From Polysphondylium violaceum (taxonomy: Eukaryota > Evosea > Eumycetozoa > Dictyosteliales > Dictyosteliaceae): a stretch of 28,774 bases of DNA. How positions within the stretch are numbered: position 1 is the stretch's first letter; every line of letters starts with the position of its first letter. A program made the translations under genes and the position numbers. The stretch is taken from the NCBI GenBank assembly GCA_000277445.1, contig AJWJ01000291.1:1-28774 (forward strand). The letters run 5' to 3'. A model generated the notes under the pieces. The model was not told the origin of the DNA. It saw nothing but the letters and a program-made list of their open reading frames with translations, and did no database searches. This document shows, piece by piece, positions 11,101 through 21,720 of the stretch.

Positions 11101-14100
11101 ATGGATACGAGTAGTAATAATCCTACTATGAGTAATAATAATGAAGATGATCAAGTATCAATCATTAGTAAATTAGACGATGATTTAATATTAAAGATAA
11201 GATCATCGGTGGTTATTGTATCTTTTGAACAAGCAATTGAAGAGGTGATATTCAATTCAATCGATGCAAATGCTACCTCAATCTCTATATCTATAAATTT
11301 CAATCAATTGACATTTAAAGTACAGGATAATGGATGCGGTATAACGTTTGAAAACTTGGTTGCAATAGGTGAAAGATATTGTATGTATCATAGTAATAGA
11401 AATAGTAGTAGTGTTGTTTTGTGTTTAAACACTCTAGATTATTATATTCATTCAAACAAATCATATTAGGTACATCTAAGATACAATCCTATGAAGATTT
11501 AAAAACTATAAATTCATTGGGATACAGAGGGGAATCATTGGCAAGTATAGCTGATGTTGCCCAATTGGAAATCATAACATCACCAAAAAACAGTAATAAC
11601 AACGACAGCAGCAACAACAACAACAATAGTGGTCAACAATTAAAGGTTTATACAAAGTTGATAGAGTTTGGGAAATGTGAATATATTAGACCCAGGTTGG
11701 GCGATAGTGGATTAAATGTACACGGTACAATCGTAAAGGTAAAGGATCTATTTAAGTATTATCCTGTAAGAAGACAGAGTATAAATCAACAGAATCTACG
11801 TATAATATGTAAAAAAAGAATAGAGTCAATAGCACTATCTTGTCCTCATATAAAGATTACAATCTATGATGAAACAAAGTCTATTGAGATACTAAAAACA
11901 CCTCCCGATAGAAACCTGTTGTCTTACTTTACATACTTTTTCGGTGAAGACAAAGCAAAGATATTAGAGTATGTCTGTTCGGCTCCAAACAATGGTGGAG
12001 CATATCGTGAATACTCTATTCAAGGTTACTTATCATCTCCCATACAAAAGGGACATCCAAATCGATCGTTGCAGTACATTTACCTTAATAATAGAATTGT
12101 ATTAAACACAAAACTACATAGATACGTCAACCAGTTGTACCAAAAGTACAGATCCTTTAATGCCACCCGTAAAGCACACGGAAACGCATCAAAGTTGGAA
12201 AAGAGAGAAAATGTAGATATATATCCTGTATTTGTACTATTCATCAAATGTCCTCAATTAAATTACGAAAGATCGTATGATCCATCTTCAAAGACTTTTT
12301 TAGAGTTTCAAGATTGGAAAGGTCCATTTGGTGAAATTGAAAATGTTGTTACAAAGTTTCTTACTAAACATAGAGGTTATGATCATATAAGTTGTTTAAG
12401 TGATAGCAATAACAATAACAATAATAGTAGTAGTAATAATAGTCAAAGAGATGATGATAGTTTTATAGGTGGTGGCTATGATGATAATGAAGATGATGAT
12501 TATAATGATCAAGATGAATATTTAGATGACAATAGTAATAATATAAATAGCAGTCAATCTGACAATATTTTAGATATCTTGCCAGATTCTTTATTTCTAC
12601 CATCACCAACAAAGAAAAAAGTTACAACAACAACAACAACTACCACTACTTCTGCTAATAATAGTCCAAAACGTAGTAAAGCTACTCAATCAAAACCTGC
12701 AAAATCTAAAAACTCGAGCAATAGTTCCAAATCAAAAGTTAGCTCTAATCCTTCTATTTTTCCAATTTCCCAATCATCTCAACTATCGTCCCAATCTTCA
12801 CAATCTTCACAATCTTCACAGTCTTCACAGTCTTCACAATCCTCACAATCCTCACAATCTTCACAGCAAATAAAGAATATAGTGTCATCTCAAAGCACAA
12901 GTCAAAGTAGTAATAGCAGTATACCAACAAATTCGACATCAGAGGCAAGCTCAAGTGATGGCGATATGGATACCTATCATGATCTAACCTTGACTTCAAA
13001 AAATAACATTAGAGATGATTATAAATATCAACCAACAGATATACATGACATTTCAAGTTCCAAACAAAAAGATACAGCCACAGAAAAGGACAAAGAAAAA
13101 AAAGATGATTTTATGGATGAGGACGATGATTACGAGAATGGTGCAATGGTAGCTTTACCAGATAGTCCAATTACATCGGGACCTGCAAGTCCAGATGATG
13201 TGAATGAATCTGAACCATCATTAAAGCTTCCACCACCTCAACCAAAAGAAGATGTAAACAAGAATGGTACTATAGTTGAGAAGAATGATAGATATTTAAT
13301 AATTAAAAGTGAAGAAGGAACAACACCACCATCAACACAGTCAAATCCAATGAATCATTTAAAAGATAATAACAATAACACCAGTGATAATAGTAGTAAT
13401 AATAATAGAATTGAAAATATTATTCAACAACATCAACAACAACATGCTATAAATCCAATAACTAGTAATCAAGAGACCAAATCAATACAAAAGCAAGAGA
13501 TTATAGATTTGGATAATTTGGATGTAACCACAATTACAACGACCACAACTACTACAGTTAAAACAGTTCAAACAGTAGTACAAAAAAGATCATTGCTGCC
13601 ATTTACACCAGTTTTTGTTAAAGAAGAGTATCCAATTTTAATTAAAAAAGAAGATTTTCATCAAGAGGAAATCGATATCGATAATATTGAAAAGGAAAAC
13701 ATTAAAAACAGTGGTAGTGGAAATTTATTTAATCTATCAGTTTTGGAATCACCAGATATAATATTGGAAAGAACAAATACAATCGAATTTAATCCAACAA
13801 CTACAACCACTACAACAACAATTAATAATAATCAATGCGAAAATTGTAAACATCATAATAATAATAATAATCAGATAGTGGTTAAAAATGAAAATGGTAA
13901 ACAAGATACTGATATGGCTGATAATTTTGGACAATTATCTGATGACGAAGATGATGGCCAATCATCGACACCCCTATCACCTTCACCCAGTAAAAAACTA
14001 AAGAGTTCAAAATTCTTTTCAAACCCTATTAAATCTGAACCTGTAGATTATAATCTTGAAAAATTTAAAAGTTTAGAAGAGTATTCTAAAATTCATCCAA

Positions 14101-15479
14101 TTGATTTAGATAATGAAGAAAATAATCCACCTGTAACATCTAAATTTTTTTCTTTTAAATTGGAAACTCCAGTTAAAACAGAGAAAGAACAAGAACAACC
14201 TTCCACTCCACCCCAACAACAACAATCAATTCTTGATAAATCTGATTTATTTTCTCCAATACCATTATCAACAAAATCACCTAAAAAAGTTTCATTCAAC
14301 GATTCATTTAATCAAACTATAACTTTTAGAAAACCAGATGAAACTGATGAAGACGAAACAGAAGAAGAAGATAATGAAAGCGAAGATGAGGAAGATGAAA
14401 GTGATGAAATTGAGAAAGACCAAGATATGAAGGATGAAAATAATAATAATAGTACTGCAACAACTGCAACAACTGCAACAACAATAACAAATACTTTAAT
14501 CCCATTTAATTTTAAGAATCATAACGTTATAAATACAAACACCAGTATAATTCCCTTTAATATTACTACTACAAATAGTAATGGTGATGTACTTAGTCCA
14601 TATTTTGATACAAGTTTAGAAAAACCGCCACCCGAAGCACCTAGTCCCAAAGTAGATGTTGGAGCCTATATTAAACAAATTTTATCAGAACAAAATCAAA
14701 CAGAAACCATTACCAAAGATAGATTAAGTAAATTTAGATTCATCACTCAATGGGATAAAAAGTTTTTACTCTGTGAAGCAGAGGGCATTGTAATTATACT
14801 CGATCAACATGCAGTCTCTGAAAGAATCAAATTGGAAAAACTTGAATCCAAATATTTTGGTAAAGACAAGTCATTTGATATTTGTCCCATGCCAGAGAGA
14901 ACTAGATGGCCATTAACCAAACATGAAATTGAATTGGTTGAATTGTATAGTCAAAATTTACTCGACTGGGGATTCAAGTGGAAGAGTAATGCAACATCTA
15001 TCAATATTCTTCAAGTGCCCATGTTTTGTTTGGTAGGTTTGGGTGTCAATGATTTGCGTGAATTTCTCTATCTATTGGAAAATAATAAGGGTACATCTGC
15101 TACTAAACCACCGGCTGCACATAGAATTTTAGCTTCAAAAGCTTGTAGAAGTATGTGTAAATTATTATTATTATTATTATTTATTATATGTACTAATGTT
15201 ATTTTTTAAATAGCTGCAATTAAATTTGGTCAAAAATTAAGTCAAGAAGTTTGCCAAGGTTTACTTAAAGATTTAAATCATTGTCAATTACCATTTCAAT
15301 GTGCTCAGTATGTATTTACTCATAAAAAATTCAGCTTCGGCAACCATTATTATCATTATCGTATATACAATACTAATAAGAAATATAAATTATAATTTAT
15401 ATTTAGTGGAAGACCAAGTATTATACCATTGTTGAATTATAAAAAGCTTTACAACTTTACAAAAGATTTGAGCCCATAA
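11101..15479 (+). CDS. mlh3: DNA mismatch repair / meiotic endonuclease subunit MLH3
   Basis: Four exons (11101-11380, 11470-15150, 15214-15307, 15407-15479) with three GT...AG introns give 1375 residues. ATG 11101 is the first in-frame Met after a stop at 11041. The N-terminal GHKL ATPase shows the NS-D-A-N-A motif, DNGCGI (about 76-81), GERYCTSKI (restored across intron 1) and GYRGESLASIADV. The C-terminal MutL endonuclease has DQHAVSERIKLEKLE (about 1205), an ACR-type motif (ASKACRTAIKFG, restored across intron 2) and CQLPFQCAHGRPS (restored across intron 3), which closely matches animal MLH3. The metal-binding residues look intact, so nuclease activity is expected. Known role: it pairs with MLH1 as MutL-gamma in crossover resolution and some mismatch repair. 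The linker (about 400-1160) is very long, acidic and Asn/Ser/Thr-rich, with nine tandem SSQ units. An AATAAA at 15482-15487 follows the stop directly. Confidence 0.93.
12786..12866 (+). repeat. Nine tandem Ser-Ser-Gln codon triplets in the MLH3 linker
   Basis: A 9-bp unit (mostly TCTTCACAA/G) is repeated nine times in frame. The first copy is TCGTCCCAA and two later copies use TCC. Together with neighbouring SQ dipeptides it makes a dense SQ cluster in the disordered part of the protein. An antisense reading frame here is a by-product of the triplet repeat. Confidence 0.95.
15381..15404 (+). repeat. Perfect 24-nt palindrome inside MLH3 intron 3
   Basis: The intron 15308-15406 ends with a 24-nt AT-only perfect palindrome (12 bp per half: AAATATAAATTA and its complement) that directly abuts the terminal AG. 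In the RNA it could pair into a hairpin covering the region just before the 3' splice site. Confidence 0.8.
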
Positions 15480-15481
15480 TT

Positions 15482-15487
15482 AATAAA
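15482..15487 (+). terminator. Poly(A) signal of MLH3
   Basis: AATAAA begins 3 nt after the MLH3 stop codon, in very AT-rich DNA, and about 160 nt before the BDP1 start. The position allows an extremely short 3' UTR, as is common in dictyostelids. Use of the site is inferred. Confidence 0.5.
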
Positions 15488-15645
15488 AATTCATATTTTT
15501 GCAAATTTTTAAAAATTTAACCGTTTTTTTTTTCTCAAAAAATTTTTATTTTTTTAATAATTTTCTCTTTTTTTTTTTTAGCTCGTTATTATCTTAACAA
15601 CGATATCTTTAGATAAACAATAAATTATACTCTTGATGAGATATT

Positions 15646-17047
15646 ATGGAACAAGAAAAGAATAGTAATAGCGATAATGAAAAATTAGAAAAAATTACTA
15701 GTATAATAGAAAAAGATGACGAGGATGAAACCACAGAATCTGGCCTTGACAATCTACCAGTCGATCAAGATCAAGATAAAGTAGTCAGTACTGAAGAATC
15801 ACCATTTCCAGACATTACTCCCTTATTGGATAAAAAGCGAAAAAAGCAAGAAGATGGTGATCAAGACTATGAAGACGATCAAGATGAAGATATAGAAACA
15901 GAGTTTAGAGGTTCACAGAAAAAAAAGAGATCAAAAGCTGTGAGATCAAAGTCCACAGATAAAGAAGGGGATAAAGATGCAGAAGAAGAAGAGGAAGAAG
16001 AGGATGAAGAGGAGGAAAAAGAAGATGTAGAAATTGTAAAATCAATAAAGAAAACAAAAGCTACACCAAATACAACCAGTGGTAGAGGTAGAGTTAAAAA
16101 AGAAGCAAAAGCCAAAGCACCTCGAAAAAAAGTATCAATCGAAGAAAAGTTTGAAGAAATTGATCCAAAAGATGCACAAAACTATACCATTTCAGAGTTG
16201 ATTAAAAAGAATATCATTGGCCAAACTATGCAATCTACCATTGAACGTGAACAACAAGTTCGTCAACATCAACAAACACTTCGTCAAAATCAAATCAATA
16301 AAGCAAGTCAAGGCATCATTGATGAGCCAGAAGATGACAATTCTGCAAAAGTAGAATTTGTAAATGGTAAACTTGTCATCCAATCACAACAAGGTTACAG
16401 TCAAAACTCTCAACTCCCCACCGACTATGCTGTATTATATGAAAGTTCAACATTGATGAACAACCAATCCTATTCAAAAAGAGTAACCGCTAAAAAATGG
16501 TCAGAACCAGATACTAAAAAATTTTATATTGTATGTAGTAGTGGTATTTTATTTTAATAGATATCTATATAGATATTAACAATAATACTATAAATTCATA
16601 ATTAATTAGGCATTAAGAAAATATGGTACTGATTTTTCAATCATTGAAAGTATTTTCCCAGATAGAACTCGATCACAACTTAAACAAAAATATAAAAGGG
16701 AGGAGAGAGAGAACCCATCCATTTTAGAAGATATATTAAGAGGTAAAATTAATTTTGATCTTGAAGAATTTAAACAAGTCAGTGAAAAAGCAAAACAGGC
16801 AAAGAGAGACAAAGACGAGGAAGAAAAGAAGAAATTGGAAGATATTTCAAAAACTGCAGAAGAACTCGAACAACAAGAGGAAGAGGGTGGAAAAGCCAAT
16901 GGTGTGTCCAAACTCAACACTGCACAATCTTACCAAATCGATGCCACTCAATATCAACAACAACAATTACAACAATACTATGCCTCTGAATACCAAGATG
17001 ATTATTATGGAAACTATGGAAATGATTACATGGGTGACTATGATTAA
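15646..17047 (+). CDS. bdp1: TFIIIB subunit B'' (BDP1), Myb/SANT domain
   Basis: Two exons, 15646-16530 and 16610-17047, with a 79-nt intron (16531-16609, GTATGT...AATTAG, phase 0), give 440 residues. The intron splits the SANT/Myb domain (about 285-340). Joined, it reads KKWSEPDTKKFYI then ALRKYGTDFSIIESIFPDRT, SQLKQKYKREERENP. These match the BDP1 signature of Trp-rich helix, GTDFS, FPxRxR and K-K-KxEERxNP. Upstream are a charged, Glu/Lys-rich N-terminus and a segment YTISELIKKN...STIEREQQ that resembles the conserved region preceding the SANT domain in BDP1. The C-terminal tail is Gln/Tyr/Asn-rich. In other eukaryotes BDP1 joins TBP and BRF1 to form TFIIIB, which recruits RNA polymerase III to tRNA and 5S genes. 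It lies 166 nt downstream of MLH3 on the same strand and is convergent with RecQ, with 97 nt between stops. Confidence 0.9.
16561..16576 (+). repeat. Perfect 16-nt palindrome inside the BDP1 intron
   Basis: ATATCTATATAGATAT is identical to its reverse complement and lies in the middle of the intron 16531-16609. It could form an 8-bp foldback or be a chance product of AT-rich sequence. Confidence 0.75.
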
Positions 17048-17094
17048 GTTTTACATTAATATTAATTTTTATTATTATTAATCATAACAACAAC

Positions 17095-17100
17095 AATAAA
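17095..17100 (+). terminator. Poly(A) signal of BDP1
   Basis: AATAAA lies 47 nt after the BDP1 stop codon, on the same strand, and just left of a small symmetric hairpin (17103-17121). It is the natural end of the BDP1 transcript. Confidence 0.6.
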
Positions 17101-17102
17101 TA

Positions 17103-17121
17103 TACAACACGATTTGTTGTA
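17103..17121. terminator. Symmetric hairpin between two convergent genes
   Basis: TACAACA (17103-17109) and TGTTGTA (17115-17121) form a perfect 7-bp stem with a 5-nt loop. It lies between the BDP1 poly(A) signal (17095-17100, +) and the RecQ poly(A) signal (17141-17136, -), so either transcript could carry it near its 3' end. The inverted repeat is plain in the sequence; a role in 3'-end formation is speculative. Confidence 0.5.
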
Positions 17122-17135
17122 GACCCTTTGTAAAT

Positions 17136-17141
17136 TTTATT
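17136..17141 (-). terminator. Poly(A) signal of the RecQ gene
   Basis: AATAAA on the minus strand begins 4 nt after the RecQ stop codon. It leaves only about 35 nt between the two opposing poly(A) hexamers. Confidence 0.5.
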
Positions 17142-17144
17142 TTG

Positions 17145-19658
17145 TTAATCTTGTTCTTCTTGATCATCGTCGTCAACATTTATAAATCTATTCTTTTTCT
17201 TTTTCTTGTTTCTTAAAGAACCATAACTATAAACTCTTTCGGTTTCGTGCATTGTTGATTGTGATTTCTTTTTTTTATCGCCCAATGGAAGAATACAATT
17301 GTCACACATTGTCTTACAAGGTTTGGATTGCTCGCCAAAATACTCCAACAAAGAAGCTCTTCGACAATCGGTATCGTTTTGACAAAAAACTGCCATTGAA
17401 TCCAACATTTCTACTTTTGAATTCATAAAATGAATAGCTTCTTTTGCTGCTATTGTAGTCGTTGTTGATGGTGATGAGGGATCGTAATACTCTAAACTCT
17501 CTGAATCAAAAGAGGATCCAAAATCATCACTTTGTTGTTGCTTTAAATTTGACAATGTCATTATTTTTCGTAATTTGATGAGATCAGATTTTGAATAGTA
17601 GAGTATACAGTCACTGAATTGACCATCTCTACCAGCTCTTCCGGTTTGTTGGTAATAGGACTCTATGCTTTGTGGCAGGGTGTGGTGGATGACAAATCTT
17701 GTGTCGGCCTTGTCGATTCCCATTCCAAAGGCAATGGTGGTCACAACGACTTTAAATTGTCCAGAGGTCCAATCCTTTTGGAGCTGAGTTCGAAAAGAGT
17801 TTTTCAATCCTCCATGGTAAAATGCACAATTGATGCCTCGCATTGATAGGTACTCTGAGATGATCTCGCACTCTTTGGTCGTGGAGCAATAGATGATACC
17901 AGAGGCATTGGGATACTTTTTGTTGATAAATTGGTACATATCGTTTAAATTGACCTGAGAATCTGCAGACTTGTCTCTGATTTGGTACAAAAGGTTGGGA
18001 CGCAAGAAACTCGATCTTACATTCACAGTGTTGTACATTGACAATGACTTTTTGATGTCCTGTTCCACGGCTGGTGTGGCGGTGGCGGTAAAGGCAGAGA
18101 TCGGGACGTTTCCAAACATCTCTCGAAACATGGAAAGACGTCGATAGAGAGGTCTAAAGTCATGGCCCCACTCTGATATACAATGGGCCTCGTCAACAAC
18201 GAGTCTCTGCAGACGGTTCTCTGAATAAAGCCTAGAGAGCAATTCAAGAAACTCGGTGTTTGCAAATCTCTCGGGTGTGACATACAATAGTCTTATTTTG
18301 CAATCAGGTTGTGCCAATTCATTCATGATTCTCCGTTTCTCTGACACAGGGATTGAGCTATTCAGGGCGGCAGTATTGATACCCAACGCTTTCAATTTGT
18401 TGACTTGGTCTTGCATTAGCGCCAACAATGGTGATATGACCAACGTGACTTTTCCCTCTTGGACCAACAGCGATGGTATTTGAAAACACAAACTCTTTCC
18501 ACCACCAGTGGGTAGACTAACAAAGACGTCTCTATGATACAATGCGGTATTGATAGCCTCCTTTTGTAGTATTCGTAATGCCTTATTGCCAAATACCATT
18601 TCGTTACAAGATGAAACCAATGTATCCCAACTTCTTGGTTGAGACAGTGTATTTTCCAAATAATTAAATTGGTTTATATTAAATGGTGTATCTTGTAATT
18701 GAATCGATGATACCAAGTTGTTTTCATTTAATTGTTCTTTATACAACTCTAACCATTTCATATAATTTTCAATATTTGTTTGATCGTCTATAGTAGTCGT
18801 TGTCGATTCTTTATACAAGGAATCTATTCTTTTCTCCTGTTTTTCTAGTTTTGGTGATTCTGTTTCTTTTACAATTTCATCAACGGCTTTAGATTTTGAT
18901 CTAGTACTTTTCTTTGTCTTTGGTTTATCTAATATTACAACTGTATCTTGATCAATTTGATTTATTATTTCTTGTTTTCCTATTTTCTCATCATTATCAT
19001 CTTGTTCTTTGATTTGTTTACTTTTTCTTTTGGAAGGAGAGGTAGAATTCTTTTTTGATGAAGATGACTTTATTTTATCACTAATACTATTACCACTACT
19101 ACTATTAAATGATGGATGCATTACAACTATATTTTCACCATTTTCATCTAAATTGTATGTTCTATTTAATTCATCTTTATCTATTTGCACAACATCAGAA
19201 TCACCTTCATAATTATCTATTTGATTTACTTTTTTTGTTGTTTTCTTTTTCTTTTTTGGTATTATAGTATCATCTAGAATAACAACTTGAGTATTATCTA
19301 TTTGTTCTATTTCATTACTATTATTATTACTATCATCATGATTACTATTATTCTTATAAAATCCTTTTGAAATTAAACCATGTTTATTAAGAAAACTTAA
19401 ATCTTTAATTTGATTAGGCTCTCTTGGGTCTCCAGTCAAGATACTTTTCTTTTTCTTTTTGGTTAAATTATTTTCATAAGATTCTGTTACTAAACGATAT
19501 GTATCTTCAGATATAGTGCTGCTGTTTTTATCATTATTACTACTATTATCACTATTGTTTGATGTTGAACAATAATTATAGAAATAGCTCAGTGATCTAC
19601 AACTACAAATGAGTCTATTACTATTATGTAGAGCAAATCTACCAACAAAACGATTCAT
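17145..19658 (-). CDS. RecQ-family DNA helicase
   Basis: A single uninterrupted reading frame of 837 residues. The helicase core starts at about 345. It has Walker A LPTGGGKSLCFQIP (about 380-390), the DEAH box in VVDEAHCISEWGHDFRP with the RecQ aromatic-rich loop (about 485-500), SAFTATAT, GIIYCSTTKE, AFGMGIDKADTRFVIH and the arginine-finger motif YYQQTGRAGRDG (about 670-680). The RecQ zinc module follows at about 757-790 (CRRASLLEYFGE...CKTMCDNC). Nothing resembling a winged-helix RQC or HRDC domain follows; the protein ends in a short Lys-rich then acidic tail. The first 340 residues are a charged, low-complexity extension. The extreme N-terminus (MNRFVGRFALHNSNRLICS...) has Arg residues and no acidic residue, like a mitochondrial presequence. 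Known role: 3'-5' unwinding in recombination and replication repair. The exact RecQ subtype is uncertain. Confidence 0.92.
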   Translation of the reverse strand: MNRFVGRFALHNSNRLICSCRSLSYFYNYCSTSNNSDNSSNNDKNSSTISEDTYRLVTESYENNLTKKKKKSILTGDPREPNQIKDLSFLNKHGLISKGFYKNNSNHDDSNNNSNEIEQIDNTQVVILDDTIIPKKKKKTTKKVNQIDNYEGDSDVVQIDKDELNRTYNLDENGENIVVMHPSFNSSSGNSISDKIKSSSSKKNSTSPSKRKSKQIKEQDDNDEKIGKQEIINQIDQDTVVILDKPKTKKSTRSKSKAVDEIVKETESPKLEKQEKRIDSLYKESTTTTIDDQTNIENYMKWLELYKEQLNENNLVSSIQLQDTPFNINQFNYLENTLSQPRSWDTLVSSCNEMVFGNKALRILQKEAINTALYHRDVFVSLPTGGGKSLCFQIPSLLVQEGKVTLVISPLLALMQDQVNKLKALGINTAALNSSIPVSEKRRIMNELAQPDCKIRLLYVTPERFANTEFLELLSRLYSENRLQRLVVDEAHCISEWGHDFRPLYRRLSMFREMFGNVPISAFTATATPAVEQDIKKSLSMYNTVNVRSSFLRPNLLYQIRDKSADSQVNLNDMYQFINKKYPNASGIIYCSTTKECEIISEYLSMRGINCAFYHGGLKNSFRTQLQKDWTSGQFKVVVTTIAFGMGIDKADTRFVIHHTLPQSIESYYQQTGRAGRDGQFSDCILYYSKSDLIKLRKIMTLSNLKQQQSDDFGSSFDSESLEYYDPSSPSTTTTIAAKEAIHFMNSKVEMLDSMAVFCQNDTDCRRASLLEYFGEQSKPCKTMCDNCILPLGDKKKKSQSTMHETERVYSYGSLRNKKKKKNRFINVDDDDQEEQD

Positions 19659-19862
19659 CTTTATTGACTCTATTTATTATTACGACTCCTACATAACATA
19701 TTCAAAGAAACAATAGTGTAATTTACAAAAAAAAAATCAAAAAAAAAGTAATAAAAAAAATTAATTTTAATTTTATCAACTTTGCATATGAAATAACGAT
19801 TGCCGAGTATGAAAATATGACTAAAATAACAATACTAATAATAATAATAATATGACAATAGG

Positions 19863-21535
19863 TTAATCATATTTCTTTTCTTTATTTTTAGATTCTTTTT
19901 CTTTTTTCTTTTTTTCCTTTCTTTCACGAAGATAGTTTTTCATATAAGAGTTGTCATACAGAGATTTTGTGTGTTCTTTGATCTTTTCTTTGTATTCTTT
20001 GACTATTTTGGGAATTGTTTTTGGATCTTGGCCAGATATATTCTTGAAATCAAATGCAAGAGCTTTGCTCAACGCTTTCATCGGATTCCTGTCTCCCATG
20101 GGTGGGAAATAATAGATCTCTCCATCGACACCATCTACCTTCCACTCTGGGAGTAAGTCTCTGAGTAATTGTAATTTGTATTCATAATGGACTTGTTTAT
20201 ATAGACTTTGACCTGAGCCGGTGATGGCTGGCTCGAGAGCAGGATCCGTGGTTTTAATTACTACTTTTTCAGGCTCTTTATCTTCTTCTTCTTGTGCGCT
20301 TTGATCACCTTCTTGATTTGTTGCTTTGGATTCCTTCTTTTTCGGTGGAGGTAGTTCTAAATCTGCAGATGAAAATACACCCTCTGCTTCCCATTTAAGT
20401 TTTTCAGTATGCTTTGTGAGTTGGTCTTTGTGTCTTTGTTTTTCCAGTTCGGGGTATAAAAGACTAGGTATACTGAGCATTTTATCTTTGGGTACAAATG
20501 TATTTATAGTATTTATAGATTCTTCGATTATTCCCAATGGTAATTTTATAGATTTACATGATTCAATAACATTTACTAAATTAATTTCATTATTTACACT
20601 ATTATTATTACTATTGTTATTATTTATATTACTATTGCTATTGTTATTATTATTATTATTTTGATTTAATTGAAAAGATTTATCATATTGATAAAATAAA
20701 TGATCCATTAAAGATGTAACAAACTCTGATGAAGACAATACAAGTGTTGTCATAATATTTGGTGTAAGAGCTATTGTATTTCCATTCTAAATTAAAGAAA
20801 AAGGTATTAATAGAGGAGATATAATAAATATATCGAGCCATATATATTTACATTATCTTTTGGTTGCATACTATTCCATAAAAGCTGTATATGTTCCTCT
20901 AGTGTATCCAAATACTCTTCAGTAAAATTATGAGGTAAAACTTTTGAATTACTATAAAGAGATTCACTAATTTTTGGATTAAAGTAAGGCCATTTTCTCG
21001 GTAGTTGGTATACAACGTCATATATATTTGATATAACCTTATTGGCTACTATTCCTGTATCTTTAAACAACAATTCTTCTTTTTCTTTTTTTAATTTCTT
21101 TTCTTTTGTTTTTGAAATTGTAGCATTCTTATTGGGTGTTGTTCTTGTAGTTGTCGTAGTGGTTGTCGTTGTTGATTTCGTTGGTGATTTCCTTTTCTTT
21201 GACTCTCCAATCGTAGTATTATCACTATTGTTGTCATTATTATTATTATTATCATCATCGTCATAGAAATTGTATCTATAATCATAGATGTTATCATCGT
21301 CAGAGAGATCTTGATTATTATCTGATGAGATATCTTCACTTTCACTACTTGGATTTCTCGAAGCATCAGATAATTCAAATTCATTATCGTCATCGTCGTC
21401 GAAATTATAGTTATTCTTTGTTCTAAAAGACTCATTCATGATACGAGTCAATGCACTGAAATCGTCTACATCATATTGTGTGTTATTTCTATTGTTCTGT
21501 GTCCCCCTCTCATCTTCTTGACTGCCGCTAAACAT
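19863..21535 (-). CDS. Unrecognised charged protein, probably nuclear
   Basis: Two exons on the minus strand, 21535-20852 and 20786-19863, with a 65-nt intron (20851-20787, GTAAAT...AATTTAG, phase 0), give 535 residues. The frame stays open up to an ATG at 21706, but that extra stretch has UTR-like composition (A tracts, Phe/Tyr/Lys/Asn translation). I therefore prefer the ATG at 21535 (MFSGSQEDERG). The N-terminal 140 residues are acidic and Asn/Ser/Thr-rich. A conserved-looking block follows (TGIVANKVISNIYDVVYQLP...WPYF, then a helix LDTLEEHIQLLW), continuing across the intron into NGNTIALTPNI and a helical region. Poly-Asn, an acidic linker, a second folded-looking block (YKLQLLRDLLPEWKVDGVDG.IYYFPP) and a Lys/Glu-rich C-terminus of NLS type complete it. 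I recognise no family. A histone-fold-like or transcription-factor subunit is possible from the helical blocks, but this is a guess. Confidence 0.75.
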
Positions 21536-21720
21536 GTTTGTTGGGCCATAAAATATCGGTGTGTTGGTGTAATATAAAATTCCCGAGTTAAACAAAAACT
21601 TTTTTGAATTTTTTTTCTTTTTTTCATTGCAATCATAGTAAAAGATAGATACCAATCCCTTTATAAATTTAATCAGTATCTTTTCGTAATTGACACAGAA
21701 GGGCATTTGTCTTTTTGCTT

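Noticed and set aside
12754-12999. Minus-strand frame with Val-Lys-Ile repeats opposite MLH3
   Set aside because: It is the antisense reading of the SSQ triplet repeat.
20807-21706. Start of the unknown gene at ATG 21706
   Set aside because: It stays in frame, but the extra 57 codons have leader-like composition; ATG 21535 is preferred. Not excluded.
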